Shown piece by piece: positions 1 through 9,254 of a stretch of DNA of 64,000 bases (position 1 is the stretch's first letter; each line of letters starts with the position of its first letter). The position numbers and the translations under genes are program-made. This DNA is from Methylotenera sp. (lineage in GTDB: Bacteria; Pseudomonadota; Gammaproteobacteria; Burkholderiales; Methylophilaceae). The stretch lies in NCBI GenBank assembly GCA_014378845.1, contig JACMNB010000019.1, forward strand, positions 1-64,000, written 5' to 3'. Under the pieces are notes generated by a model. It ran no database searches. It was not told the origin of the DNA and worked only from the letters and a program-made list of their open reading frames with translations.

Positions 1-1
1 G

Positions 2-289
2 GGCGTGCAATACAGTAGTGATGCATTTCGAGAAGCATTAACTAAACACAACATCACCGCCAGCATGAGTCGACGTGGTAATTGCTTAGATAACGCAGTG
101 ACTGAACGCTTTTTTAGAAGTTTAAAATCAGAAAGGGTAAATTACCGACAATACAAAACAAGGGCTGAAGGCATGGCGGATATTGCCGATTATATTGAAT
201 CGTTTTATAACCAAAAACGACGGCATTCAACATTAGGTAATATTTCGCCTGTAGAATATGAAGCAAGACAACAAATTGTCTCTAACTAA
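2..289 (+). CDS. IS3-family transposase (OrfB), C-terminal part
   Basis: This is the C-terminal part of an IS3-family DDE transposase (integrase core, OrfB); the gene enters from the left edge, so its start is not visible. The segment opens at the GVQYSS block typical of IS3 OrfB. It continues through SRRGNCLDNAVTERFF, which carries the last catalytic Glu, and ends with the family motif FYNQKRRHSTLG...SPVEYE. Just after the stop, TGTTGCAGTTTATTAGACC (about 293-311) resembles an IS3-type terminal inverted repeat, so the element probably ends near 310. Whether the rest of the element is intact cannot be judged here. Confidence 0.9.
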   Translation, partial: GVQYSSDAFREALTKHNITASMSRRGNCLDNAVTERFFRSLKSERVNYRQYKTRAEGMADIADYIESFYNQKRRHSTLGNISPVEYEARQQIVSN

Positions 290-328
290 GTGTTGCAGTT
301 TATTAGACCATTACAGATATAATATATA

Positions 329-402
329 AGGCTTGTAGAGATTTGTTCGATAGACGCACGCCTACCAATATCTAAGCGGCTGCCAGCGATGGTGGCCGTT
401 TT
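329..402 (+). repeat. Left copy of a ~72-bp repeat with terminator-like hairpin
   Basis: The sequence starting AGGCTTGTAGAGATTTG matches positions 22051-22122 at 32 of the first 34 bases, followed by a looser match. Both copies end in a hairpin with the loop core CCAGCGATGG; here the arms are CGGC..CC and GG..GGCCG, followed by TTTT. It lies directly outside the end of the IS3 element. It may be an attachment-site remnant or a conserved RNA 3' end with its terminator. Confidence 0.7.
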
Positions 403-654
403 AATTACAAAAAGCGGACTTTGATTTAAATTTTATTACAAATTTTTTATGCGATTAAAGTTGTGCATAATTTAATTTATCGCACCTATATGGTGCGAAA
501 AGTACATTTTGAGATTTTCTTAAATTATATTTTTAAACGCAACCATTTGATATTTAAACAAAATATCAAAAATTTAAAGAGTGGCATACTAGTTGCTAAC
601 TCTACATTAACGAGAAAGCGGTTTGTCTGTAACTTGCCGCTAAAGATTCAAAAA

Positions 655-755
655 GATAACTAGGGTTCCGATTTCAGTTTATTTGAAGTGTCTGGTCCAA
701 GAGTTGTCGGCCACAAGCAATATGGCTACACGGAGGGATAAAAGCCCGGGAGACA
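655..755 (+). ncRNA. Guanidine-I riboswitch (ykkC class)
   Basis: The conserved ykkC blocks are present in order: CTAGGGTTCCG (660-670), TCTGGTCCAAGAG (about 691-703), ACACGG (728-733) and GGGATAAAAGCCCGGGAGA (735-753). This class binds free guanidinium and turns on detoxification or utilisation genes. It precedes the ABC importer and the whole guanidine operon. Downstream, GAGA..GCAT/ATGC..TCTC followed by TTTT (about 750-784) could form a terminator competing with the aptamer; that part is inference. The 403-654 stretch upstream holds nothing I recognise, apart from room for the promoter. Confidence 0.93.
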
Positions 756-801
756 GCATGTTAAATGCCGCCTTCTCGACTTTTACTAATTTGGGGTAGT
801 T

Positions 802-867
802 ATGCGTTCAATCAGTTTTAATTTACATCAATTCTTTTTATTAGTTGCACAGCATGAAGTTAGGTAG
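802..867 (+). CDS. Possible 21-residue leader ORF overlapping the permease start
   Basis: An ATG at 802 is preceded at close range by GGGG and opens 21 codons (MRSISFNLHQFFLLVAQHEVR). The frame ends at a TAG at 865-867, past the permease ATG at 854. The permease itself has no visible ribosome-binding site, so translation through this short frame could deliver ribosomes to it. The peptide faintly resembles the start of a LysR-type regulator, so a decayed fragment is the alternative. There is no independent support for expression. Confidence 0.3.
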   Translation: MRSISFNLHQFFLLVAQHEVR

Positions 868-1672
868 ACAGTTTTTTGCAAGCTGGCGCGCTATTTGGGT
901 AATCCGTGGCGAGCTTAGCCGCAAAACCTACTGGATGCTGGCGCTAGCAGGCTTGCTATTGCCTATTGCGGCTTGGTGGTGGTTGGCTGGCAGCGGTTTA
1001 ATGGATAAAGTTTTTATGCCAAGTCCCTCAGATGTGCTTGCTCGAGTCTTTACTTGGTTTAAAGATGAGAGTTTGATGAGTGATGTGTGGATTAGTACCT
1101 ACCGTGTTTTTGCTGGTTTTGCCTTATCGGCCGTATTTGCCATTCCGCTTGGCGTGATGATTGGGACTTATCAGCCGATGAAGGCGATGTTTGAGCCACT
1201 TACTGATTTTATTCGCTACATGCCAGCCGTTGCATTTATCCCTCTAGTCATGCTCTGGGTGGGTATTGAGGAGGGTTCAAAGGTGGCGATTATTTTTATC
1301 GGCACGTTTTTTCAGATGGTATTGATGGTTGCTGAAGATGTTCGTCGAGTACCTATTAATCAAATCGAAGCAGCTTATACTATGGGCGCGACTCGTGGTG
1401 AAATCGTGTCCCGCGTTATCATTTCATCTGCGAAACCAGCCTTGCTTGATACCTTGCGTGTCACAATGGGTTGGGCATGGACTTATTTAGTTGTGGCGGA
1501 ACTTGTTGCTGCAAACTCTGGTTTGGGCTATTCCATTTTGCGTGCACAACGCTTTATGCAAACCGACAAAATATTCGCTGGCATTATTTTGATTGGTTTA
1601 ATCGGGCTGGCCATTGATCAACTATTCCGCCTTTTTCATCGCAAAAGCTTTCCTTGGTTGTATCTAAAATGA
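854..1672 (+). CDS. ABC transporter permease (SsuC/TauC type), guanidine importer
   Basis: This is an inner-membrane permease of the nitrate/sulfonate/taurine ABC importer family, about 272 residues with about six hydrophobic segments. The cytoplasmic coupling loop is visible as EAAYTMGATRGEIVSRVII. The ATG at 854 is preferred to the TTG at 845, although neither has a clear ribosome-binding site. It is the first main gene after the guanidine-I riboswitch, and its stop overlaps the ATPase start. From family and riboswitch context it most likely carries guanidine or a related small cation. Family resemblance alone would only say tauC-like, so the substrate is inference. Confidence 0.88.
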   Translation: MKLGRQFFASWRAIWVIRGELSRKTYWMLALAGLLLPIAAWWWLAGSGLMDKVFMPSPSDVLARVFTWFKDESLMSDVWISTYRVFAGFALSAVFAIPLGVMIGTYQPMKAMFEPLTDFIRYMPAVAFIPLVMLWVGIEEGSKVAIIFIGTFFQMVLMVAEDVRRVPINQIEAAYTMGATRGEIVSRVIISSAKPALLDTLRVTMGWAWTYLVVAELVAANSGLGYSILRAQRFMQTDKIFAGIILIGLIGLAIDQLFRLFHRKSFPWLYLK

Positions 1673-2505
1673 ATACCAAAATTAGCATTAAGGGTGCAAA
1701 CAAAACCTTTGGACATGGTGGTAGAACCGTCATTGCTTTGCAAGACATTAATTTGGATATTGCAAACAATGAATTTGTAACATTTGTTGGTGCATCAGGA
1801 TGCGGCAAATCAACACTATTACGTTGTATTGGCGGGCTGGAGAGCCTTTCGTCCGGCAGTATTAGCTTGGAGGACGCGCCAATCACTAAGCCTGGCGCCA
1901 ATCGTGCCATGGTGTTTCAGCACTACAGTTTATATCCGTGGTTGTCTGTTATGAACAATATTAAGTTCAGTCGCTCGCTTAAGACAGGTCGCGAAAACTT
2001 GAGCTCATCAGATGTGGAAGCCGCGTCTGGGCGCGCAGATGCGCTGTTGGCTTTGATGGGGCTTACGCATGTGCGCGATAGCTATCCCAATCAACTCTCT
2101 GGCGGCATGCAGCAGCGCGTGGCGATTGCTAGAGCGCTTATGCCGCGGCCACAAATATTGCTGATGGATGAGCCATTTGGCGCTTTAGATGCACAAACAC
2201 GTGAAGTGATGCATGATTTGATTTTGTATGTTTCAAAGTTGGAGAAAACCACCATTGTGTTTGTCACGCACGATGTTGAAGAGGCGATTTATCTTGGGCA
2301 GCGTGTGGTAGTAATGGCGCCGCGCCCAGGGCGGGTTGATAGCATTTGCGCTGTAGATTTGCCAGCGCAACGCAATCAAGACATGAAGCTTTCGCCTAGA
2401 TTTTTACAGCAGAAAAAAGAGATATTAACGCGCATACGCGAAACAGCCGGTATGCACACTGATTACGAGTTACTAGAACGTATGTCGAAACAAGCAGCAG
2501 ATTAG
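1669..2505 (+). CDS. ABC transporter ATP-binding protein (SsuB/TauB type)
   Basis: This is the ATPase of the same importer. Walker A is GASGCGKST, the signature is LSGGMQQRVAIARAL, and Walker B is ILLMDEPFGALD with the following switch His in FVTHDVEEA. The start is the ATG at 1669, which overlaps the permease stop as ATGA; a TTG at 1654 would extend further into the permease without support. The length of about 278 residues is normal for the family. The tight coupling shows that permease and ATPase form one importer with the binding protein that follows. Confidence 0.92.
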   Translation: MNTKISIKGANKTFGHGGRTVIALQDINLDIANNEFVTFVGASGCGKSTLLRCIGGLESLSSGSISLEDAPITKPGANRAMVFQHYSLYPWLSVMNNIKFSRSLKTGRENLSSSDVEAASGRADALLALMGLTHVRDSYPNQLSGGMQQRVAIARALMPRPQILLMDEPFGALDAQTREVMHDLILYVSKLEKTTIVFVTHDVEEAIYLGQRVVVMAPRPGRVDSICAVDLPAQRNQDMKLSPRFLQQKKEILTRIRETAGMHTDYELLERMSKQAAD

Positions 2506-2546
2506 CAATATTTGATTTTAAGTATTTTTTTTAATGGAGAATGAAA

Positions 2547-3533
2547 ATGCAACTGAAAAAACTTGTTATTAGCGCAGCCTTATTCACAGCAGCTTTAGCA
2601 GTGCCTTTGCCGGCATCTGCCGTAACACCGATGAAGCTATCACTCACAACATGGGTTGGCTATTCACCCTTTTATGTAGCAGCAGGCATGGATATGTACA
2701 AAAAACATGGCTTGGAAGTGTCATTAAAAACCTTTTCAGACCCAGCCATGTTGCCAAGCTCTGTGACTAGTAAGGCGGTAGATGGCTCATTGATGACGTA
2801 TGACCAGTTGGTTGGAGCGGTCGCGCAAGGGCAAAAAATAAAAGTAGTGATGCCAATTGATTATTCTAATGGTGGTGATGCTGTTTTGGCGGATAAATCA
2901 ATCACAAAAATTACCGATTTAAAAGGTAAAAAAGTGGCTTATTCGCCGCTATCGCCATCTGATTTTTTAATTTCTTACGCGTTAAAAATCAATGGTATGA
3001 GCACAAAAGATATTAGTCCTATCAATATGGCGCCAGAGGCAGTTCCTTCGGCAATGGCTTCTAAAGCCGTGCAGGCGGGTGTGACTTATGAGCCAAATGT
3101 GTCGCAAATTTTAGCAACTGGAGGTGGCAGCCAATTTAAAACCATTTATACATCAAAAGAAGCGCCTGGCTTAATTGCCGATGTAATGGTGTTTGATGAG
3201 GCGTACATTAAAAAGAACCGCAAACCAATTGCTGCCTTGATGCAAGCTTACTTAGAAGGTTTGGCTTACATGAATTCAAATCCGAAGGAAGCTTCTGAAA
3301 TCATCGGCAAAGCAATTGGCGTTTCTGGTAAAGAGGTGTTGGCACAACTAACAGGCGTTTACAACATTCCAGCTAAAGAAATGAAGCTGCCGTTTATGCC
3401 TGGTAAAGATACTAAATCTTACTTTGTCAGTGGCGAAGTGATTAACGAAATTTTAATGAACAGTAAGCAAATTAAAACGCCTGTAGCTATTAAAACTACT
3501 CTGGACGATAGCTTTGTTAAGGCGTTGAAGTAA
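2547..3533 (+). CDS. Periplasmic substrate-binding protein (NMT1/TauA type)
   Basis: This is a secreted solute-binding protein of the nitrate/taurine/thiamine-precursor family. It has a clear signal peptide, MQLKKLVISAALFTAALAV followed by PLPASA, with cleavage after ASA. The mature start VTPMKLSLTTWVGYSPFYVA is characteristic of the family. The ATG at 2547 is chosen because GGAG at 2536-2539 sits seven bases ahead of it and too close to the ATG at 2541. The gene follows the ATPase by about 40 bases. The ligand is probably guanidine, or biuret given the next gene; the sequence does not decide this. Confidence 0.9.
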   Translation: MQLKKLVISAALFTAALAVPLPASAVTPMKLSLTTWVGYSPFYVAAGMDMYKKHGLEVSLKTFSDPAMLPSSVTSKAVDGSLMTYDQLVGAVAQGQKIKVVMPIDYSNGGDAVLADKSITKITDLKGKKVAYSPLSPSDFLISYALKINGMSTKDISPINMAPEAVPSAMASKAVQAGVTYEPNVSQILATGGGSQFKTIYTSKEAPGLIADVMVFDEAYIKKNRKPIAALMQAYLEGLAYMNSNPKEASEIIGKAIGVSGKEVLAQLTGVYNIPAKEMKLPFMPGKDTKSYFVSGEVINEILMNSKQIKTPVAIKTTLDDSFVKALK

Positions 3534-3539
3534 TTCGTG

Positions 3540-4175
3540 ATGATTCAATCTAGCGCGCTCATCGTGATAGATATGCAGCGAGATTTTTTGAATGTTGGCG
3601 GCTATGCGGCGACGGCAGGGCTTGATGTGAGCGCATTGCGCAAGCCAATTCCATTCATTGCCGATTTGTTGAAAGTTGCGCGCAGCCGTGAGCTATTGGT
3701 AGTTCATACGCGTGAAGGACATCGGCCAGACTTAAGCGATTGCTCGCCCAACAAGCTTGCGCGTAGCCGCAATGCGGGTGCGGAAATTGGCAATACTGGT
3801 CCGCTCGGCAAGTTGCTGATAAGAGGTGAGTATGGCCATGACATTGTTGATGAGCTAAAGCCAGTCTTTGGCGAGCCAGTGATAGATAAACCTGGATACG
3901 GCGCTTTTCATCAGACCGATTTAGCGCAAATTTTAGATTCACGTGACATTAAGCGCCTTTATATTTGCGGCGTGACGACTGAGGTTTGCGTGCATTCTAC
4001 ACTGCGCGAAGCCATCGACCGCGGTTATGACTGCGTATTGGTTGCGGACGCTTGTGGCTCGGCAAATGCAGGTTTGCATGATGCGGCAATGAAAATGGTG
4101 GCAGTTGAAGGCGGTATTTTTGGACGCGTTTGTGATACGAAAACTGTAATTGCTGAAATGAAAGAAAGAGCATGA
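3540..4175 (+). CDS. Biuret-hydrolase-like cysteine hydrolase (isochorismatase family)
   Basis: This is a cysteine hydrolase of the isochorismatase superfamily. The triad is visible as Asp in IDMQRDF, Lys in VIDKPGYGAF, and Cys in GVTTEVCV. The overall pattern (HKPDLSD-like HRPDLSD, NTGPLGKLLIRGE, KPGYGAF, TTEVCVHSTLREA) resembles biuret hydrolase (BiuH), which turns biuret into allophanate and ammonia. Allophanate is also the product of the guanidine pathway and the substrate of the downstream hydrolase, so the role fits. RutB-type ureidoacrylate hydrolase is the main alternative. The ATG at 3540 is preferred to the GTG at 3537. Confidence 0.78.
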   Translation: MIQSSALIVIDMQRDFLNVGGYAATAGLDVSALRKPIPFIADLLKVARSRELLVVHTREGHRPDLSDCSPNKLARSRNAGAEIGNTGPLGKLLIRGEYGHDIVDELKPVFGEPVIDKPGYGAFHQTDLAQILDSRDIKRLYICGVTTEVCVHSTLREAIDRGYDCVLVADACGSANAGLHDAAMKMVAVEGGIFGRVCDTKTVIAEMKERA

Positions 4176-4891
4176 CGCAACAAAAAAACATATTGTGGGA
4201 TGAAGTGATTCCAGGCGGCAATCATTGGTCTGGCCTTATTCGGCGCGGCACAGCGCTACGATTGACTGATTTGGGCGGTGGCGCAAATCTTTCCGCTTTA
4301 TTTTACAACGCTGAGGACAAGTTAGAACGCTACAACATGCCCGATACATTGAAAGCGCAACACACGGCTTTTCTCACAACAGGCAATGTGAGCTACAGCG
4401 ATATGGGGCGGGTAATGGCTTCGATTATTAGAGACAGCGTTGGCTGGCATGACACCATTTGCGGCGTTACCGATGCCAAAATGATAGAAACGCAATATGG
4501 CAAAAGCAGCTATCAAACGCATCGCAATGATATGTTTCGCAGCGGCAAAGATGGCTTGTTAATAGAGCTTGCAAAACACGGTTTGAGCAAACGTGATTTA
4601 ACGGCAACGGTTAACTTTTTTAGCAAAGTTGTTCCAGATGATTCAGGCAATTTAAGTTTTGTGACGAAAAACAGCAAGCCTGGAAGCACCGTGGATATTC
4701 GCTTTGACATGAATGTGCTGTTGGTTTTGTCAGCCGCACCGCACCCGCTTGATATTAAAACTGTTTATGCGCCAACAGCAGTTAAATTATCTGCTTATCA
4801 AGTTGGTAATGCGTCGCAAGATGATGTTTGCCGCAATAGCTGCCCGCAAAACGGGCGTGGTTTTGTGAATACTGAAAGATACTATTTATGA
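4172..4891 (+). CDS. DUF1989 urea-carboxylase-associated protein 1; carboxyguanidine deiminase subunit
   Basis: This is the first of two paralogous DUF1989 proteins encoded side by side. The family was annotated as urea-carboxylase-associated and is now known as the CgcAB carboxyguanidine deiminase, which converts carboxyguanidine to allophanate and ammonia. Recognisable segments are [33 protein letters not shown] with a His and a Cys, and CRNSCP near the C-terminus. These are likely metal ligands. The 239-residue length matches the longer subunit. ATGA overlaps join it to the genes on both sides. I do not assign A or B. Confidence 0.87.
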   Translation: MTQQKNILWDEVIPGGNHWSGLIRRGTALRLTDLGGGANLSALFYNAEDKLERYNMPDTLKAQHTAFLTTGNVSYSDMGRVMASIIRDSVGWHDTICGVTDAKMIETQYGKSSYQTHRNDMFRSGKDGLLIELAKHGLSKRDLTATVNFFSKVVPDDSGNLSFVTKNSKPGSTVDIRFDMNVLLVLSAAPHPLDIKTVYAPTAVKLSAYQVGNASQDDVCRNSCPQNGRGFVNTERYYL

Positions 4892-5535
4892 TGGTTGAGA
4901 GCGCACTAAACCCAAAAAACGCAGTACTTAGCGAAATTTGTAACGCTGGCGACCCTTGGATGGCAACTGTTAAAAAAAGCCAAATATTCCGTATTCTAGA
5001 CTTGCAAGGCAACCAAGCAGTCGATACGCTGTTTTACTGCGCAAGTAACCCAGAAGAACGTTACAGCGCGGTGGATACTATCGCAAGACAAAGGCAAATT
5101 TATTTAACGACAGGCACTGTGCTGTATTCGTCTGAAGGCAATGCCATGCTGACAATCGTAGCCGACACTTGTGGTCGTCACGACTCCTTGGGTGGCGCAT
5201 GTTCGGCCGAGAGCAACACCACCCGCTACGACCTTGCCAAGCGGCCTATGCACAGTTGTCGCGACTCGTTTATGCATGCGCTCAACACCTGCGAATGCGC
5301 AAGCCATATGAGCAAGCGAGACATCTCTGCCAACATCAACTTTTTTATGAATGTTCCAGTGACGGCAGACGGCGCTTTAAGCTTTGCAGATGGCATTTCT
5401 GGCGCAGGTAAATATGTAGAAATGCGTGCTGAAATGGATGTGATTGTGTTGATTTCAAACTGCCCGCAATTGAATAATCCGTGCAACGCGTACAACCCAA
5501 CACCAGTGAGGTTGTTGGTGTGGGACAGCCAATAG
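4888..5535 (+). CDS. DUF1989 urea-carboxylase-associated protein 2; carboxyguanidine deiminase subunit
   Basis: This is the shorter second DUF1989 protein, 215 residues and paralogous to its neighbour. Possible metal ligands are in [15 protein letters not shown] and in [15 protein letters not shown] near the end. It probably forms the heteromeric carboxyguanidine deiminase with the preceding gene. ATG codons at 4888 and 4891 are both possible starts, and the first overlaps the upstream stop. After the stop there is a 74-base gap that contains the guanidine-II riboswitch, the only real gap in this part of the operon. Confidence 0.87.
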   Translation: MMVESALNPKNAVLSEICNAGDPWMATVKKSQIFRILDLQGNQAVDTLFYCASNPEERYSAVDTIARQRQIYLTTGTVLYSSEGNAMLTIVADTCGRHDSLGGACSAESNTTRYDLAKRPMHSCRDSFMHALNTCECASHMSKRDISANINFFMNVPVTADGALSFADGISGAGKYVEMRAEMDVIVLISNCPQLNNPCNAYNPTPVRLLVWDSQ

Positions 5536-5553
5536 TTTTAATTAAAACATAGT

Positions 5554-5596
5554 GCTAGGACGACCTAGCGTTTGCAATAAAAGCGAGACGACTCGT
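5554..5596 (+). ncRNA. Guanidine-II riboswitch (mini-ykkC), inside the operon
   Basis: Two small hairpins each carry an ACGA tetraloop: GCTAGG-ACGA-CCTAGC at 5554-5569 and GCGAG-ACGA-CTCGT at 5583-5596, the second closed by a G-U pair. A 13-base linker joins them. This is the mini-ykkC layout: two ACGR-loop hairpins that dock on each other when guanidine binds. The GAGG ribosome-binding site at 5601-5604 starts four bases after the second hairpin and five bases before the carboxylase ATG, which suggests translational control. The call rests on pattern alone. Confidence 0.85.
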
Positions 5597-5609
5597 AATT
5601 GAGGTTTTA

Positions 5610-8600
5610 ATGTTTACTAAAGTATTAATCGCGAATAGAGGCGAAATCGCCTGTCGTATCATCCGCACACTCAAAAAAATGGGCATCGCATCGGTAGCGA
5701 TTTATTCAGAGGCCGATGCTGGCGCACGTCATGTGTTAGATGCAGATGAAGCAATTTGTGTCGGCGATGCACCTGCGGCTGAGAGCTATTTGAACGTACG
5801 AAAAATACTGCAAGTGGCCGCTGATACTGGCGCACAAGCCATCCACCCAGGCTATGGATTTTTATCTGAAAACGCTACTTTTGCCAAAGCCTGCGAGGCT
5901 GCAGGTATTGCATTCATAGGCCCAACACCAGCGCAGATGCACGATTTTGGCCTAAAACATACAGCGCGAGATTTGGCACAAAAAAATAATGTGCCTTTGT
6001 TGCCAGGCACTGGTTTGCTAAAAGACGTGGCGGAAGCCAAATTACAAGCTGAAAAAATTGGCTATCCTGTCATGTTAAAAAGCACTGCGGGTGGCGGTGG
6101 TATTGGTATGCAGTTGATTTGGGTAACGAGTGAAATAGGAGCTGCATTTGAATCTGTTCAGCGATTATCCAAAAATAATTTCAAAGATAGTGGCATTTAT
6201 CTCGAAAAATATGTGCAAGCCGCACGGCATATTGAGGTGCAAATTTTTGGTGATGGCAAAGGCAAAGTGATTGCCTTAGGCGAACGTGATTGCTCGGTAC
6301 AACGCCGTAACCAAAAAGTGATTGAAGAAACGCCTGCACCAAACATTAGCGAAACCACTCGAAAAGCCTTGTGTGATACCGCGGTAAAACTGGCTAGTGC
6401 GCTCAATTATCGCTCCGCAGGTACTGTTGAATTTGTGTATGACAACGACTCACAACAGTTCTATTTTTTAGAAGTGAACACACGCCTTCAGGTAGAACAT
6501 GGCGTGACAGAGTTAGTTACTGGTGTTGATTTAGTCGAGTGGATGGTGCGCTCTGCTGGGGGTGATAGTGCCTTTTTAAGCAAATATAGTCACAAACCCA
6601 ATGGGCACGCCATACAAGTGCGTGTGTATGCAGAAGATGCTAATAAAAACTTTCAGCCGTCTAGTGGGGTGTTGACTGAAGCCGTATTTTCGCAAAATGC
6701 GCGAATTGACACATGGGTGCAACGTGGTAGTGAAATTTCGCCGTTTTATGATCCATTAATTGCTAAAGTTTTGGTGAAAGCGGATGACAGAAACCAAGCC
6801 GTTAATGCTATGCAAAATGCTCTTGCTGAAACTAAGCTAAGCGGCATTGAAACCAATTTAGAATATTTACGTCAGGTATTAGCGGATAGCGTATTCCCCG
6901 CAGGCAGACAAACCACGCGCTATTTGAACACTTTTGCATACAAGCCTAACACCATCGACGTGCTAGATGGCGGCGTGATGACGACTATACAAGATTACCC
7001 AGGACGGCTTGGTTACTGGCATGTGGGCGTGCCGCCATCTGGGCCGATGGATCATTTAGCGTTTCGACTTGCCAATATATTAGCCTGCAATGCTGAGGGC
7101 GTAGCTGGACTTGAAATCACCTTAATTGGCTGCAAACTCAAGTTTAATGCCGAGGCGATTATTAGCGTAACCGGCGCGCCGATTGTGGCGACGCTTGACA
7201 GTGAGCCGATTGCCATGTGGCAATCGCACCACATTAAAGCTGGCAGCGTGTTGAAGCTTGGCGCGATTTCTGACGCAGGTTGCCGCGCTTATTTGGCGGT
7301 GCAAGGTGGGTTTGATGTGCCCGATTATTTAGGTAGCAAATCAACGTTTACACTAGGCCAATTTGGAGGCCATGGCGGCAGAAGCTTGCGTGTGGGCGAT
7401 GTGCTGCATCTTGCTAAAACTGTCACGAGCTATAGCGCAAAATTCACCCCGCAAAGTTTTCAACCGCATTACAGCAAGCATTGGGAAATCGGCGTGTTAT
7501 ATGGCCCGCACGGCGCACCAGACTTTTTTACTGAAGCCGATATTGCGCTATTTTTTAGCACCGATTATGAAGTGCATTACAACTCTAACACCACTGGCAT
7601 TCGCTTAATTGGCCCAAAACCTGAATGGGCGCGCAAAGACGGCGGCGAGGCAGGATTGCATCCGTCGAATATTCACGACAATGCTTACGCGATTGGCTCG
7701 ATTGATTTTACCGGCGATATGCCGATTATTTTAGGACCAGACGGCCCAAGCTTGGGCGGCTTTGTCTGCCCAGCCGCTATTGTACAAGCCGAGTTGTGGA
7801 AAATGGGACAGCTTAAAGCGGGTGATACCATTCGTTTTGTGCGCTTAAGTCAGGCCGAGGCAGCGGCGCTGGAAACTGCTCAAAATAAACTTGTTGCAAA
7901 AATTGGCAGGGATGATATCACCTTGCCAGCAAATACACTCATTGCGAATCCTGCTATTAAAAACATCGATAGCCACAGCCCGATATTGGCCGAAGTAGCT
8001 AAAACAGCGCACCAAATCAAGACGGTGTATCGCCAAGCGGGCGATAAAAATTTGCTGGTGGAATATGGCGAAATGATACTCGATATTAACTTGCGCTTTC
8101 GCGTACATGCGCTGATGCAATGGCTTGCAACCCAACAAATAGGCGGCATTATCGATTTAACGCCAGGCATTCGCTCGCTTCAAGTGCATTACGATAGCCT
8201 TGTATTGCCCGTTGATAAACTGATTCACATTTTGCAGCAAGCTGAGCATGAGCTGCCGCCAACAGAAGCAATGGAAGTGCCGACGCGCATTGTGCATTTG
8301 CCTTTGTCGTGGGAAGACCCAGCTATTCAGCTTGCAGTATCAAAATACGCGCAATCGGTGCGTAAAGATGCGCCTTGGTGTTCGCTTGAGCCAAAGCCTA
8401 ATAATACCGAATTTATTCGCCGTATCAATGGCTTAGATGTTGTGGAAGATGTTAAAAATAGTGTATTTAATGCGAGTTACTTAACGCTAGGTTTGGGCGA
8501 TGTGTATTTAGGCGCACCAGTCGCCACGCCTTTAGATCCGCGTCACAGGTTAGTCACCACCAAATATAACCCAGCGCGCACTTGGACGCCAGAAAATGCC

Positions 8601-9254
8601 GTGGGTATTGGCGGCGCGTATATGTGCATCTACGGCATGGAAGGCCCAGGCGGCTACCAGTTGGTTGGCCGTACGCTACCAATTTGGAATCGCTGGAACG
8701 TGACGGCAGATTTTAAAGCGGACATACCTTGGTCATTATGCTTGTTTGACCAAATTCGTTATTACGAAGTCACGGCCGAAGAATTAGTGCAAATGCGCGC
8801 TGATTTTTTACATGGGAAATTTGCTTTAAAAATTGAAGAAACGACTTTTAGCTTAAAAGATTACAACCAGTTTTTAAGCCAAGAATCTGCCAGTATTAAT
8901 GCCTTTAAAGCCAAGCAGCAAGCGGCTTTTAACGCAGAGCGTGAACATTGGGTTGCAACAGGCCAAGCTAATTATAGCCAAGTAAATGAACAAGATAATG
9001 CGGTTGACCTGATCTTAGAAATTCCCGTCGGTCATGCGCTTGCAAAGTCACATGTTGCGGGTAATCTATGGCAAATTAAAGTGGCTGAAGGCGACATGGT
9101 TGCAGAGGGCGATGTGCTAGTGGTTATAGAATCCATGAAAATGGAGATTAGTGTTTTCGCACAATGCTCAGGAAAAATATCAAAACTCATTTGCGCTGAG
9201 GCAAGTCCTGTAGCTGCAGGTCAAGCATTATTGCTGATTGAGGAGCTGTTATGA
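5610..9254 (+). CDS. Biotin-dependent guanidine/urea carboxylase
   Basis: A single 1214-residue biotin enzyme. An N-terminal biotin carboxylase domain (about 1-450) opens with [16 protein letters not shown] and has the ATP-binding segment [12 protein letters not shown]. Two carboxyltransferase halves related to allophanate-hydrolase subunits 2 and 1 follow (about 455-780 and 800-1030). The C-terminal carrier domain contains ESMKME, with the biotinylated Lys at 1177. Urea carboxylases and guanidine carboxylases share this plan. Two guanidine riboswitches and the DUF1989 pair point to guanidine as the true substrate, giving carboxyguanidine. Urea as a side substrate is likely. The ATG is well set by GAGG. 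Confidence 0.93.
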   Translation: MFTKVLIANRGEIACRIIRTLKKMGIASVAIYSEADAGARHVLDADEAICVGDAPAAESYLNVRKILQVAADTGAQAIHPGYGFLSENATFAKACEAAGIAFIGPTPAQMHDFGLKHTARDLAQKNNVPLLPGTGLLKDVAEAKLQAEKIGYPVMLKSTAGGGGIGMQLIWVTSEIGAAFESVQRLSKNNFKDSGIYLEKYVQAARHIEVQIFGDGKGKVIALGERDCSVQRRNQKVIEETPAPNISETTRKALCDTAVKLASALNYRSAGTVEFVYDNDSQQFYFLEVNTRLQVEHGVTELVTGVDLVEWMVRSAGGDSAFLSKYSHKPNGHAIQVRVYAEDANKNFQPSSGVLTEAVFSQNARIDTWVQRGSEISPFYDPLIAKVLVKADDRNQAVNAMQNALAETKLSGIETNLEYLRQVLADSVFPAGRQTTRYLNTFAYKPNTIDVLDGGVMTTIQDYPGRLGYWHVGVPPSGPMDHLAFRLANILACNAEGVAGLEITLIGCKLKFNAEAIISVTGAPIVATLDSEPIAMWQSHHIKAGSVLKLGAISDAGCRAYLAVQGGFDVPDYLGSKSTFTLGQFGGHGGRSLRVGDVLHLAKTVTSYSAKFTPQSFQPHYSKHWEIGVLYGPHGAPDFFTEADIALFFSTDYEVHYNSNTTGIRLIGPKPEWARKDGGEAGLHPSNIHDNAYAIGSIDFTGDMPIILGPDGPSLGGFVCPAAIVQAELWKMGQLKAGDTIRFVRLSQAEAAALETAQNKLVAKIGRDDITLPANTLIANPAIKNIDSHSPILAEVAKTAHQIKTVYRQAGDKNLLVEYGEMILDINLRFRVHALMQWLATQQIGGIIDLTPGIRSLQVHYDSLVLPVDKLIHILQQAEHELPPTEAMEVPTRIVHLPLSWEDPAIQLAVSKYAQSVRKDAPWCSLEPKPNNTEFIRRINGLDVVEDVKNSVFNASYLTLGLGDVYLGAPVATPLDPRHRLVTTKYNPARTWTPENAVGIGGAYMCIYGMEGPGGYQLVGRTLPIWNRWNVTADFKADIPWSLCLFDQIRYYEVTAEELVQMRADFLHGKFALKIEETTFSLKDYNQFLSQESASINAFKAKQQAAFNAEREHWVATGQANYSQVNEQDNAVDLILEIPVGHALAKSHVAGNLWQIKVAEGDMVAEGDVLVVIESMKMEISVFAQCSGKISKLICAEASPVAAGQALLLIEELL

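Noticed and set aside
329-402. Possible tRNA or tmRNA 3' end (TTCGATA loop in the repeat)
   Set aside because: The bases flanking TTCGATA do not pair as a T stem and no acceptor partner is present.
463-663. 66-residue frame upstream of the guanidine-I riboswitch
   Set aside because: No ribosome-binding site, low-complexity AT-rich composition, and its end overlaps the riboswitch aptamer, so it is more likely leader DNA.
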